Source: Pseudosulfitobacter pseudonitzschiae (GTDB lineage Bacteria; Pseudomonadota; Alphaproteobacteria; Rhodobacterales; Rhodobacteraceae). Taken from it: 64,000 bases of DNA. Below the pieces are notes generated by a model that did not search any database, was not told where the DNA came from, and saw nothing but the letters and a program-made list of their open reading frames with translations. Both the position numbers and the translations under genes were made by a program. How positions within the stretch are numbered: the stretch's first letter is position 1; each line of letters begins with the position of its first letter. The DNA lies in contig NZ_FQVP01000005.1 in assembly GCF_900129395.1 (NCBI RefSeq), positions 248,001 to 312,000 of the forward strand, read 5' to 3'. Below are positions 1-8,075 of this stretch, piece after piece.

Positions 1-1728
1 TGGGATACGGCTCAGGCCGCGTTCAAACCGGATGTGGACAAAGCTCCGACAGGTGCGGACGGCAAAGCCTTTGTGACTGCCGCAGGCAGTGCCAGCGGGG
101 CGCTTTTGCTGGCCGATGTATTGTCGAACGCAGATGCCGCAGGCCAGGCCGCCGCGACCTCGACAGGCCACAAGACAGCCCGCAACGCCTCTGCCGCACC
201 CGAAGCCAGCCACACCCCCGAGGCCCCGATGGCGCCCGTCTGGCTGATGCCGCAGGGGGCAGGGATCAAGCTGCGCAGCAAGGCGTGGCTGGACTATCAG
301 AACGACGTGAAAGTCAGCGACGTGCAACTGGCGGCGCAAGAGGGCTTTCATTCGGTCGAACATGCCAAGCGCTATACCACTCTGGGCATGGCAACGGATC
401 AGGGCAAGCTGAGCAATATCAACGGTCTGGCGATCCTGTCGGACAGTCTGAACCAGCCGATCCCGCAGACCGGCACCACCACGTTCCGCCCGCCCTATAC
501 GCCCATTTCCATGGGCGCTATCGGCGGCGAGGCACGTGGCGATGTGTTCCAGCCTATCCGCCGAACGCCCATGCACGACTGGCACGACGAAAACGGTGCC
601 GAATGGGAACCCGTGGGACATTGGCGCAGGCCATATGCCTATGTCCGCAGCGGTGAAAGCACCCATGATGCGGTGATGCGCGAGACCAAGAACACCCGCG
701 AAAACCTTGGCATGCTGGACGCCAGCACGCTGGGCAAGATCATCGTGCGCGGACCGGATGCAGGCAAGTTCCTGGACATGATGTACACCAACATGATGTC
801 CACGCTGAAACCCGGCAAATGCCGCTATGGTCTGATGTGCGACGAGAACGGCTTTTTGATCGACGACGGTGTGGTTGCACGCATCGACGAGCACACATGG
901 CTGTGCCACACCACCACGGGCGGCGCTGAGCGTATCCACGCCCATATGGAGGAATGGCTGCAAACCGAATGGTGGACGTGGCAGGTCTACGTGGCCAACG
1001 TGACCGAACAATACGCGCAGATCGCCGTGGTCGGCCCCAAGGCGCGCGAAGCCTTGGAGCATCTGGGCGGCATGGATGTCAGCGCCGAGGCGCTTGGCTT
1101 CATGGATTGGGCCGACGGCACGCTGGGTGGCTTTGACGTGCGCGTCTACCGGATCTCGTTCTCGGGCGAGCTGAGCTATGAAATCGCGGTCCCTGCGTCG
1201 AAGGGACAGGCGCTTTGGGATGCGTTGATGGCGGTTGGTGCCGGGTTGGGCGTGATGCCCTATGGCACCGAATGCCTGCACATCCTGCGCGCCGAAAAGG
1301 GCTTTATCATGATCGGGGACGAAACCGATGGCACGGTAATCCCGCAGGATCTGGGCCTGCACTGGGCGATTTCGAAGAAAAAGGACGATTTCATCGGCAA
1401 ACGCGGCCAGGAACGCAGCCATATGGTCGACCCGACCCGCTGGCAGCTTGTGGGGCTGGAAACCGTCGATGGATCGACCCTGCCGGATGGGGCCTATGCC
1501 TCGGCCGAGGGCACCAACGCCAACGGCCAGCGCGAGACCCAAGGCCGCGTGACCTCGACCTATCATTCCCCGAACCTCGACCGGGGGATTGCCATGGGGC
1601 TGGTGCTGAACGGGCCGGACCGCATGGGCGAGGTTCTGACTTTCCCCGGCACGGACGGCAAAGAGTACAAGGCCAAGATCGTATCACCCGTTTTCTATGA
1701 CCCCGAAGGGGAGAAGCCGAATGTCTAA
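1..1728 (+). CDS. soxA: Sarcosine oxidase subunit alpha, 3' part (5' end outside window)
   Basis: The large subunit of heterotetrameric sarcosine oxidase carries out oxidative demethylation of sarcosine, passing the methyl group to tetrahydrofolate. The reading frame is open from base 1, so the gene enters from the left; about 575 of the family's roughly 1000 residues are visible. The visible part begins with an Ala/Thr-rich linker, then the glycine-cleavage T-protein-like folate-binding region (from about residue 220, with LGMLDASTLGKIIVRGPDAG and a later VVGPKARE). The NAD- and FAD-binding N-terminal half must lie upstream. The stop overlaps the start of soxG by 8 bases, indicating one operon; soxB and soxD are expected upstream. 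Cytoplasmic. Family assignment is firm, since the downstream gamma subunit matches. Confidence 0.93.
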   Translation, partial: WDTAQAAFKPDVDKAPTGADGKAFVTAAGSASGALLLADVLSNADAAGQAAATSTGHKTARNASAAPEASHTPEAPMAPVWLMPQGAGIKLRSKAWLDYQNDVKVSDVQLAAQEGFHSVEHAKRYTTLGMATDQGKLSNINGLAILSDSLNQPIPQTGTTTFRPPYTPISMGAIGGEARGDVFQPIRRTPMHDWHDENGAEWEPVGHWRRPYAYVRSGESTHDAVMRETKNTRENLGMLDASTLGKIIVRGPDAGKFLDMMYTNMMSTLKPGKCRYGLMCDENGFLIDDGVVARIDEHTWLCHTTTGGAERIHAHMEEWLQTEWWTWQVYVANVTEQYAQIAVVGPKAREALEHLGGMDVSAEALGFMDWADGTLGGFDVRVYRISFSGELSYEIAVPASKGQALWDALMAVGAGLGVMPYGTECLHILRAEKGFIMIGDETDGTVIPQDLGLHWAISKKKDDFIGKRGQERSHMVDPTRWQLVGLETVDGSTLPDGAYASAEGTNANGQRETQGRVTSTYHSPNLDRGIAMGLVLNGPDRMGEVLTFPGTDGKEYKAKIVSPVFYDPEGEKPNV

Positions 1729-2290
1729 CATCGTCAGTGCGTTGAACCAGAAAACCTATGCGGACGGCATCGCCGAAGTGCGCGAGATCGGCTTGCAGGG
1801 CATGATCACCCTGCGCGGCGACACGGCCAGCACTGCCGTCAAATCCGCCGCCACGGACGTCGCAGGTGTGGACATGCCTGCGCCCAACCAGGTCAATTGC
1901 GTTGACCAGCGCGGTATCTGCTGGATGAGCCCGGACGAGTTGCTGGTGCTGTGCCCCTATGAGACGGTCGCGGACAATCTTGCGAAAATGCGCAAGAGCC
2001 TGGACGGTGCCCATGCGTTGAGTGTGGACGTGTCGGACGCCCGCGCGGTCTTTGACCTGAGCGGCCCACATGCCCGCGAAGCACTGGCCAAGCTGGTGCC
2101 GGTTGATCTGTCGCCTGACGTGTTCAAGGAGGGTATGTTCCGCCGCAGCCGCATGGCACAGGTCCCGGCGGCCTTCTGGCTGCACGCGCCCGATACGTTC
2201 CGCATCATCACCTTCCGCAGTCAGGCGCAATATGCGTTCGACCTGCTGAAAGTGGCGGTACAACCGGGGTCCGAGGTCGGGTTCTTCTAA
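1721..2290 (+). CDS. soxG: Sarcosine oxidase subunit gamma
   Basis: A 189-residue small subunit of the heterotetrameric sarcosine oxidase, beginning MSNIVSALNQ. It shows the typical order of GLQGMITLRGD, the NCVDQRGICWMSPDELL block, and FRIITFRSQAQYAFDLLK near the C terminus. The start ATG lies inside the soxA 3' end (8-base overlap), which points to translational coupling. An in-frame start 24 bases earlier exists but would extend the overlap without any ribosome-binding advantage. The subunit is needed for complex assembly and has no separate catalytic centre. It is the last gene of the sox operon here; a convergent gene follows after 54 bases. Confidence 0.92.
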   Translation: MSNIVSALNQKTYADGIAEVREIGLQGMITLRGDTASTAVKSAATDVAGVDMPAPNQVNCVDQRGICWMSPDELLVLCPYETVADNLAKMRKSLDGAHALSVDVSDARAVFDLSGPHAREALAKLVPVDLSPDVFKEGMFRRSRMAQVPAAFWLHAPDTFRIITFRSQAQYAFDLLKVAVQPGSEVGFF

Positions 2291-2344
2291 ATCAGATCAG
2301 GGGCGGCGTACCCCGTCGCCCCGATGATGACGGATGGGTGAAGT

Positions 2345-2953
2345 TCAGCGGCAGCCCTTGATGCCTTCGGCGATCAACGTATCGCGCACGGCCATCAGGC
2401 AAAAGCCCAGCAGGTTTTCGCCCCGCCATTTCTCTGGCCGTTCCGCGTTGGGATCATCCCGTCCCAATCCAATCCCCCAGACCGGATCGACCGGACTGGC
2501 CTCGACCAGGATCTTGGGATCGGTCTTGACCAGAAAGGCCGCCATGTCACGATGCGCCCGGAACTTTGCCAGATTGCCCTCGTAGACGATACCGACCTTG
2601 TGGCGTGACCAAACCGCCGCGTCAAAGCCCTTGATCTTGCGTCCCAGCGCCTTGACCTCGCGCGGATCGTCCGAGGCGGCAATCGCCTGCTCCATCGCCG
2701 TGTCGCCGAACACACGCGCCTTGCCTGCCATCATCCAGTGTTCCGCAGTGGCATAACGCTGGCCCTGATGTTTGAACGGGCTGGGAAACCACTGGCTGAA
2801 ACAGCTTTCGCGCACGGGCTGCCCCGCCCGCGCCCGATGCCCCCAGAACATAAGGAAACTGCAGCGCGGGTGCCGCGCCTGGGTCGCGGCCCAGGTCTGG
2901 TCATACTTCAGTGTCAGCGTGTCCTGCGATGATTGTCTTGCCCGGTCTGACAT
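2345..2953 (-). CDS. NADAR (YbiA-like) family protein
   Basis: A 202-residue protein of the NADAR superfamily, whose characterised members are N-glycosidases acting on ADP-ribose derivatives or on damaged riboflavin intermediates. Seen directly: FSQWFPSPF, TAEHWMMAGKA (the WM..KA block), a central VWSRHKVGIVYEGNLAKFRA, and the C-terminal WRGENLLGFCLMAVRD, the typical family closing motif. I chose the ATG at 2953 because a GAGG lies at good spacing; a GTG four codons upstream is also open. It stands alone between the sox operon (convergent) and a divergent secreted protein. The exact substrate cannot be read from sequence. No ADP-ribosylation toxin partner is visible nearby. Confidence 0.85.
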   Translation of the reverse strand: MSDRARQSSQDTLTLKYDQTWAATQARHPRCSFLMFWGHRARAGQPVRESCFSQWFPSPFKHQGQRYATAEHWMMAGKARVFGDTAMEQAIAASDDPREVKALGRKIKGFDAAVWSRHKVGIVYEGNLAKFRAHRDMAAFLVKTDPKILVEASPVDPVWGIGLGRDDPNAERPEKWRGENLLGFCLMAVRDTLIAEGIKGCR

Positions 2954-3291
2954 CGGGGTCCTCACTGCGTTTTGCGACGGGCTGCCTTGATGGGCTATTG
3001 CACGTTTCTAGGAATTCAAGGCCGAGTATGCTTCGGCATGGGGATGCGACATGCATAAGACGCCTGTTATGGCGTGCAAAGTCACAATACCGTCCTTTTT
3101 TGAACATCGCGATGCCGCGTGTCCTGGCGTTCGAGGTGATCGACATTGGTGTGCGCCACATGTGCTCTGGATCGACGGGGCACAGTCGATTGACGTTCAA
3201 GTTGAAAAAACTTGATCTGGCATCATTTAAGGGTTGTTTCAAAAGTCCTCGAAAGCTTAGGTTGGACCTGCAGTTTTCGGGAAAGTATTTC
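2954..3291. other. Gene-free 338-base divergent spacer
   Basis: I see no convincing gene here. The stretch is visibly more AT-rich than its surroundings and separates the divergent NADAR gene and the secreted-protein pair, so promoters of both are expected. A short hairpin (TCAAGTT, loop GAAAA, AACTTGA) lies at 3197-3215, and a TTGACG at 3190-3195 could be a -35 element, though no good -10 follows. The frame of the downstream gene stays open through this region, but no ribosome-binding site or signal peptide supports an earlier start. Confidence 0.5.
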
Positions 3292-3735
3292 ATGCGCAAG
3301 TGTTTGTGGGCCGTTGCTAAGGCTGCGACCATTTGGATTTTAAGCTGTAGCGGCGCATTCGCTGGCGTCTTTTACGATTGCGACATGGACACCAAGAGAC
3401 CGGACGGTTGGGTGTCGCCAAAGATCGGCCTGGTCTTTGATGACAGAGGCAAGGTCACCGTCATCGACAATGTAATCCTTACTTTTGTGGGATCTCCTAT
3501 CACCGCGCGTGCCCGCAAGAACGGTGATACCTACAGGATCACATGGATTATCGCAAATGCCAGAGATGCAAAGGGCGAGAACGTGCCCACATTCAGCTAT
3601 ATCGCCAAATTGAACACAACGACGCAGGCCATTTCCGTCCTGGCGAAACCCGCCCATTTCGCGCAACGGTTTTCCGGCAAGGGTACATGTGTCAGCCGGA
3701 CAAAACCACCGAAAGATTTTCAGGTAACAGATTGA
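3292..3735 (+). CDS. Small secreted protein, unknown function (paralogue A)
   Basis: A 147-residue protein with a clear Sec signal peptide (MRKC followed by a hydrophobic run ending GAFA at about residue 22). The mature part starts GVFYDCDMDT and ends with GTCVSRTK, so two cysteines could form one disulfide. The start was placed at 3292 because only this Met gives a signal peptide; the frame is open further upstream. Its stop overlaps the start of the next gene (TGATG), so the two are translated as a pair. That neighbour has the same size and the same pattern: signal peptide, early Cys, a V..PI block, an I.W block, late Cys. They look like diverged paralogues of periplasmic or outer-surface proteins. 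I do not recognise the family. Confidence 0.75.
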   Translation: MRKCLWAVAKAATIWILSCSGAFAGVFYDCDMDTKRPDGWVSPKIGLVFDDRGKVTVIDNVILTFVGSPITARARKNGDTYRITWIIANARDAKGENVPTFSYIAKLNTTTQAISVLAKPAHFAQRFSGKGTCVSRTKPPKDFQVTD

Positions 3736-4160
3736 TGATAAAGAAAACCTTCCTTGCCTGCGTGACCGCGGCCACTTCGGTTCTCGGCGTGCCGACAGGG
3801 CTTGCCGCGCAAGATTTCACACTGGAATGCGACCTTGTCAGGCTCAGCACCAATGGTGGCTTTGGCGAGAAGATTTTTGTGTCGTTCAAGGGCGGTTGGA
3901 CAAACCCTGCCGCATATGACGCGATGATCCACGAAGTGCATGAGGTTCCCATTCCCGTGAAACTGATGTCGAACGAAGGGCGTCGGATTCAGATTGGTTG
4001 GGAGCTGAACGGCTTGAAATATCGACAGGGCTACAGCATCGGGCGGGTGATCTACCGCGCATCAATTGACAAAAAGACGCTGAATATTCGAATGCGGTCA
4101 ACTATTCCCAGCAACGACGGCATTTACGCGACCCAGGGGCAGTGCAAAATTATAAAGTAG
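3735..4160 (+). CDS. Small secreted protein, unknown function (paralogue B)
   Basis: A 141-residue protein with a signal peptide (MIKKTFLACVTAATSVLG, cleavage near GLAAQD) and a mature domain of about 115 residues. A cysteine lies early (FTLECDLV) and another near the C terminus (GQCKII), matching the layout of the preceding gene, with which it shares a one-base overlap. Blocks such as VPIPVKLMSNEGRRIQIGW align loosely with SPITARARKNGDTYRITW of the partner, so duplication followed by strong divergence is the best reading. Likely periplasmic. No function can be assigned. Confidence 0.75.
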   Translation: MIKKTFLACVTAATSVLGVPTGLAAQDFTLECDLVRLSTNGGFGEKIFVSFKGGWTNPAAYDAMIHEVHEVPIPVKLMSNEGRRIQIGWELNGLKYRQGYSIGRVIYRASIDKKTLNIRMRSTIPSNDGIYATQGQCKIIK

Positions 4161-4208
4161 TGCCCGGACCAATTTTGGACTTCGCGCGTTGAAATATGTG
4201 GGGTGCTC

Positions 4209-4237
4209 TTGACGAACCACCCAGTCGCGCTTCATGT
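4209..4237 (+). promoter_or_regulatory. Possible sodB promoter
   Basis: TTGACG at 4209-4214, a 17-base spacer, then TCATGT at 4232-4237. The -35 is good and the -10 is poor, but the position, about 35 bases before the sodB start, fits a vegetative promoter. Inference only. Confidence 0.3.
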
Positions 4238-4272
4238 GACGTAACCGAAATAGAAATCAGGAGGCCTTCCCG

Positions 4273-4872
4273 ATGGCTTTTGAACTTCCCGACCTTCCGT
4301 ATGCGCACGATGCACTTGCCTCCAAGGGCATGTCCGCCGAGACGCTGGAATTCCACCACGACATTCACCACAACGCCTATGTCACAAACGGCAACAAGGC
4401 GATTGAAGGCACCGAATGGGATGGCAAGTCGCTTGAAGAGATCATCAAGGGCACCTACGATCCCAAGGCCGTCGCGCAATCGGGTATCTTCAACAACATC
4501 AGCCAGCTTTGGAACCACAACCAGTTCTGGGAAATGATGACCCCCGACGCCAGCAAGATGCCGGGCGATCTGGAAAAGGCGATCACCGAAAGCTTTGGCT
4601 CGGTTGACAAGTTCAAGGACGAATTCAAAGCCGCAGGCGCGGGTCAGTTCGGCTCGGGTTGGGCTTGGCTGGTCAAAGACACCGATGGCGGCCTGAAGGT
4701 CACCAAGACCGAGAACGGCGTGAACCCCGTGTGCTTTGGTCAAACCGCGCTGCTGGGGTGCGATGTGTGGGAACACTCCTACTACATCGATTTCCGCAAC
4801 AAGCGTCCTGACTATCTGACCAACTTCCTCGACAATCTGGTCAACTGGGAAAACGTTGCCTCGCGCATGTAA
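4273..4872 (+). CDS. sodB: Superoxide dismutase, Fe type
   Basis: A 199-residue Fe/Mn superoxide dismutase converting superoxide to hydrogen peroxide and oxygen in the cytoplasm. The metal ligands are visible: His28 (LEFHHD), His82 (LWNHNQFW), and Asp164 with His168 (DVWEHSYY). Gln78 in NNISQLWNH sits where iron enzymes carry their second-sphere glutamine, which favours Fe over Mn use. A strong AGGAGG lies 7 to 8 bases before the ATG. The gene is monocistronic: an upstream gap holds a plausible promoter, and a strong intrinsic terminator follows about 50 bases after the stop. Length and motifs are canonical. Confidence 0.96.
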   Translation: MAFELPDLPYAHDALASKGMSAETLEFHHDIHHNAYVTNGNKAIEGTEWDGKSLEEIIKGTYDPKAVAQSGIFNNISQLWNHNQFWEMMTPDASKMPGDLEKAITESFGSVDKFKDEFKAAGAGQFGSGWAWLVKDTDGGLKVTKTENGVNPVCFGQTALLGCDVWEHSYYIDFRNKRPDYLTNFLDNLVNWENVASRM

Positions 4873-4922
4873 GCGCGTAAACAACGGGGCGCGCACTCAA
4901 GCGCGCCGCACCAAGATACCTG

Positions 4923-4953
4923 AAACGCCCCGCAGAGTTCTGCGGGGCGTTTT
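4923..4953 (+). terminator. Intrinsic terminator after sodB
   Basis: A perfect 14-base inverted repeat (AAACGCCCCGCAGA against TCTGCGGGGCGTTT) with a minimal loop and T-rich 3' edge. It starts about 50 bases after the sodB stop and before the rarD start, so it should separate the two transcripts. Confidence 0.85.
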
Positions 4954-5011
4954 GCGTTTGACGGGGCGTTCTTTCTTGCGGCGGTCGCGCAATCGCGCTC
5001 TTGATGGCAGC

Positions 5012-5953
5012 ATGAGCCACACCCCCAAGATTCTGTCGCCACAAGCCAAAGGCGTTCTGGCGGCCATCGGTGCCTGTATGATCTGGGGACTGTCGCCGAT
5101 CTTTTACAAACAGGTCTCGCATGTGCCCGCGATCGAAGTCCTTGCGCATCGCACGGTCTGGTCGCTGGTGTTCTTTGGCGGCGTTCTGGCGCTGCAAGGG
5201 CGGCTGGGGCAGGTTCTTGCGGCAGTGAACACGCGGCGCAAGCTGGCCACCGTGGGGCTGGCCTCGCTGATGATCGGAACGAACTGGTTCCTGTTCATCT
5301 GGGCTGTCGCGGCGGGGCGCACCACCGAGAGCAGCTTGGGGTATTACATTCTGCCGCTGGTGGCGGTGGTCATTGGCCGCGTGATTTTTGGCGAGGCAAT
5401 GATGCGCAGCCAGTGGGTGGCGGTGGCGCTGGCCACGGGGGCGGTGGTGTTGCTGACCGTAGGGTTGCAAGCGCCACCGTGGATCGCGCTGACACTGGCG
5501 CTCAGTTTCGGCCTCTACGCGCTGATCAAAAAGCGGTTGGATATCGGACCTGTGGTGTCCGTCACCGCCGAGGTGCTGTTGATGCTGCCCATTGCCGTGT
5601 TCGTATTGTTGCAATCGGAACACACGGGCGGTTCGGCGTTTCATGCAGGGGCGTGGACCATGGGCGTGCTGTTGATCTCGGGGCCGGTGACGGCGTTGCC
5701 GCTGATCCTGTTCAGCTATGCGGCGCGACGGGTGCGGATGACCTCGTTGGGGCTGGTGCAATATCTCAACCCCACATTGCAGTTCTCTTGCGCGGTCTTC
5801 GTGTTCAAAGAGCCGTTCACCCTCTGGCACATGATTGCCTTTGGCCTGATCTGGCTGGCGCTGGCGATCTATGCCGCCAGCATGTTTGCTCAGGACAGGG
5901 CGTCACGCAAAGCGGCAGTGGCAGCGGCGGCGTCCGGCACCGGAATGATGTAA
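5012..5953 (+). CDS. rarD: RarD family EamA/DMT transporter
   Basis: A 313-residue inner-membrane protein of the drug/metabolite transporter superfamily, with about ten hydrophobic segments. The RarD hallmark opening is visible: GVLAAIGACMIWGLSPIFYK, then HRTVWSLVFFGG, GTNWFLFIWAV and ESSLGYYILPL. RarD proteins were named from a chloramphenicol-sensitivity phenotype in other bacteria; the true substrate is unknown. The start at 5012 gives the canonical N terminus; an earlier in-frame Met would run through the upstream terminator. Its 3' end overlaps the convergent LOG gene by 64 bases, an unusually long tail-to-tail overlap. Confidence 0.9.
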   Translation: MSHTPKILSPQAKGVLAAIGACMIWGLSPIFYKQVSHVPAIEVLAHRTVWSLVFFGGVLALQGRLGQVLAAVNTRRKLATVGLASLMIGTNWFLFIWAVAAGRTTESSLGYYILPLVAVVIGRVIFGEAMMRSQWVAVALATGAVVLLTVGLQAPPWIALTLALSFGLYALIKKRLDIGPVVSVTAEVLLMLPIAVFVLLQSEHTGGSAFHAGAWTMGVLLISGPVTALPLILFSYAARRVRMTSLGLVQYLNPTLQFSCAVFVFKEPFTLWHMIAFGLIWLALAIYAASMFAQDRASRKAAVAAAASGTGMM

Positions 5954-6438
5954 TCCAGCAGGCTGGCATCTGCAAAACCCTGATCCACAACATGCTTCAA
6001 CAACTGGATGAACGGGTCCCAGTAACCATTTGAATTCAAAACAACTACCGGCTTCTCGTGCAGGCCGAGCTGACGCCATGTCAACACTTCGAAAATCTCG
6101 TCCAGCGATCCGGCACCGCCCGGCAACAGCACCACCGCATCGCAGTTCATGAACATGACTTTCTTGCGCTCGTGCATGGTCTCGGTGACGATATAGCGGG
6201 TCAGATCAACCTTGCCGACCTCCCAGGCCACCAGGTGCGCGGGGATCACGCCAAAGGTATCACCGCCAGCGGTTTGCGTGGCTCGCGCCACGGTGCCCAT
6301 CAGCCCCACATCGCCCGCGCCATACACCAGCCGCCAGTTGTTTTCAGCCAGCGCGGTGCCAAGGGCTGTCGCCTGATTTGCATAATCGGGATCATTGCCG
6401 GTGCGGGAGCCGCAGAAAACACAGACAGACTTCAGCAT
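5890..6438 (-). CDS. LOG family (TIGR00730) nucleotide 5'-monophosphate phosphoribohydrolase
   Basis: A 182-residue Rossmann-fold protein of the LOG family. Characterised members release cytokinin-type bases, or other bases, from nucleoside 5'-monophosphates. Seen directly: VCVFCGSRTG at the N terminus, LVYGAGDVGLMG at about 38-48, ETMHERK at about 86-92, and the signature PGGAGSLDE at 106-114. These are the usual catalytic and phosphate-binding elements. GAGGTG precedes the ATG. The gene is single, divergent from the LysM gene and overlapping rarD tail to tail. Whether it makes cytokinins or acts in nucleotide housekeeping cannot be told. Confidence 0.9.
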   Translation of the reverse strand: MLKSVCVFCGSRTGNDPDYANQATALGTALAENNWRLVYGAGDVGLMGTVARATQTAGGDTFGVIPAHLVAWEVGKVDLTRYIVTETMHERKKVMFMNCDAVVLLPGGAGSLDEIFEVLTWRQLGLHEKPVVVLNSNGYWDPFIQLLKHVVDQGFADASLLDYIIPVPDAAAATAALRDALS

Positions 6439-6487
6439 GGTTCACCTCAGGGTCTTGAAAATAAACGGGGTTGTCATCGCTAGGCTT

Positions 6488-6516
6488 TTGACCGGTGATA
6501 GCGCGCTTGATATGTA
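6488..6516 (+). promoter_or_regulatory. Possible promoter of the LysM gene
   Basis: TTGACC, a 17-base spacer, then TATGTA, ending 53 bases before the chosen start of the LysM gene. Only the -35 and spacing are good. Low-confidence inference. Confidence 0.3.
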
Positions 6517-6569
6517 AGCTCAACGGCACTTGGGCCTACTGGGGGGCGCCGTGCGGGCGCGCGACTGAC

Positions 6570-8006
6570 ATGAGCAAGTTTTCATCTTATTCGGGGGCAC
6601 CTGCGGGTGTCGCAGCGGCGGCGGTTGTCGCGATTGCTGCCGGGTTGGGCTGGTATTTTCTCAAACCAGCGCCAATCGATGCTCCAATTGCCGTGATGCA
6701 GGCGCCCGAGGGCGCACCGGGGTCAGAGCCGCCCAAAGCTCAAACATCTGAAAGCGTCGCAGCACCCCAGGATGCGTCAACGCCCCAAGCGACCGAGACA
6801 CCGACACCGCCCATCATCGACGAAGTGCGGCTTGAGGCAGATGGCGTATTTGTCGTCGCCGGTCGCGCGGCTCCTGACAGCACCGTTTCTGTGTTGCTCG
6901 ACGGGGTCGAGAACACCACGGCACAAGCCAGCAGACAGGGGGCCTTTGCCGCCGTGACGCTGATCGAACCCAGCACGCAGCCGCAAATTCTCAGCATCAT
7001 CCAGCGCGGTCCCGACGGCGATGTCATCGGTGCGGAAGAGATCGTTCTGGCGCCGATGACGCCACAGTCGGATGCCACCCAAGTGGCAGAGGCCGGGCAG
7101 GCGGTCGGCGAAACTGTAACACCTGCCCCCGATACGGCTGATCCGAAGTCGGACGATGGTGTCGCGACCTCTGCAGAAACCACGCCCGCGCCCGCACAGG
7201 TGGCTGTGGCAGGGGGTGCGACAGCTGGCGAAGCAACAACAACGACCGCAGAGACACCGGTCGTGACGGCGCAGACCGAACCTGCGCAAACCGAAGCATC
7301 GCCCCAAACGGCAGGCACCGGGGCTGGCGCGGCGCAGGAAGACACCGTTCAGACTGCGGACACAACCGAGCCATCAGAACAGGCACAGACAACCGCCACG
7401 CAAGATACAAGGCAGACGGCACAGAACGCGGCACCGGCACAAACCGATGCCGGAACGTCGACGCCAGCCGACGCCACCGTCGCCATCCTGAAATCCGATG
7501 CAGAGGGCGTCGAACTGGTCAACAACCCGACCGCCATGACGAAACTGAACGTGTCGATCGACACCATCGGCTATTCCGATGATGGCAGCGTGCAATTGTC
7601 TGGCCGGGCAATCGGGCGTGATGGTTCGGTGCGCGTTTACCTTGATAATGCGGCCGTCATCGACCTGCCCGTAGATGCCCGTGGCCGCTGGCGGGGTGAC
7701 CTGCCGCATGTGGACGGTGGCGTCTACACCCTGCGCGTGGACGAGATGAACCCGCAAGGCGAGGTTGTCAGCCGCGCCGAAACCCCGTTCAAACGCGAAG
7801 ACCCGGCTGCATTGGCCGCGCAAACCGGTCCACAGGACACAGCGGTCAAGGCGGTGACGGTTCAAACCGGCAACACGCTGTGGGCCATCGCCCGCGACCG
7901 CTATGGCGAGGGCGTGATGTACGTGCGCGTCTTTGAGGCCAACCGCGACAGCATTCGAAACCCCGATCTGATCTATCCGGGCCAGGTCTTTGCCTTGCCG
8001 GACTAA
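6570..8006 (+). CDS. LysM domain protein with long Thr/Ala/Gln-rich linker
   Basis: A 478-residue protein anchored by one N-terminal membrane segment (about residues 10-30, ending GLGWYFLKP). Two Ig-like regions (VRLEADGVFVVAGRAAPDSTV near 90 and IGYSDDGSVQLSGRAIGRD near 335) flank a very low-complexity linker rich in Thr, Ala, Gln and Glu (about 180-310). A C-terminal LysM domain follows (VQTGNTLWAIARDRYGEG to PGQVFALPD). LysM binds peptidoglycan, so the protein probably spans from the inner membrane to the wall. The start at 6570 has no good Shine-Dalgarno; an in-frame ATA/ATG region from 6495 is the alternative. No operon partner is evident. Confidence 0.85.
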   Translation: MSKFSSYSGAPAGVAAAAVVAIAAGLGWYFLKPAPIDAPIAVMQAPEGAPGSEPPKAQTSESVAAPQDASTPQATETPTPPIIDEVRLEADGVFVVAGRAAPDSTVSVLLDGVENTTAQASRQGAFAAVTLIEPSTQPQILSIIQRGPDGDVIGAEEIVLAPMTPQSDATQVAEAGQAVGETVTPAPDTADPKSDDGVATSAETTPAPAQVAVAGGATAGEATTTTAETPVVTAQTEPAQTEASPQTAGTGAGAAQEDTVQTADTTEPSEQAQTTATQDTRQTAQNAAPAQTDAGTSTPADATVAILKSDAEGVELVNNPTAMTKLNVSIDTIGYSDDGSVQLSGRAIGRDGSVRVYLDNAAVIDLPVDARGRWRGDLPHVDGGVYTLRVDEMNPQGEVVSRAETPFKREDPAALAAQTGPQDTAVKAVTVQTGNTLWAIARDRYGEGVMYVRVFEANRDSIRNPDLIYPGQVFALPD

Positions 8007-8075
8007 AGCAGCCCGCAGCACTGGCATCCGCGCGCTGGCCGGCCTATGTAGAAGGCCAGCAAAACAGGACCCTTC

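Noticed and set aside
2296-2335. GGGGCG/CGCCCC dyad between soxG and the NADAR gene
   Set aside because: Short stem with a long loop and no T run on either strand; could be chance in GC-rich DNA.
8034-8060. GCTGGCC/GGCCAGC hairpin between the LysM gene and the ABC exporter gene
   Set aside because: The 13-base loop and lack of a T tract make it a weak terminator candidate; not supported enough to list as a feature.
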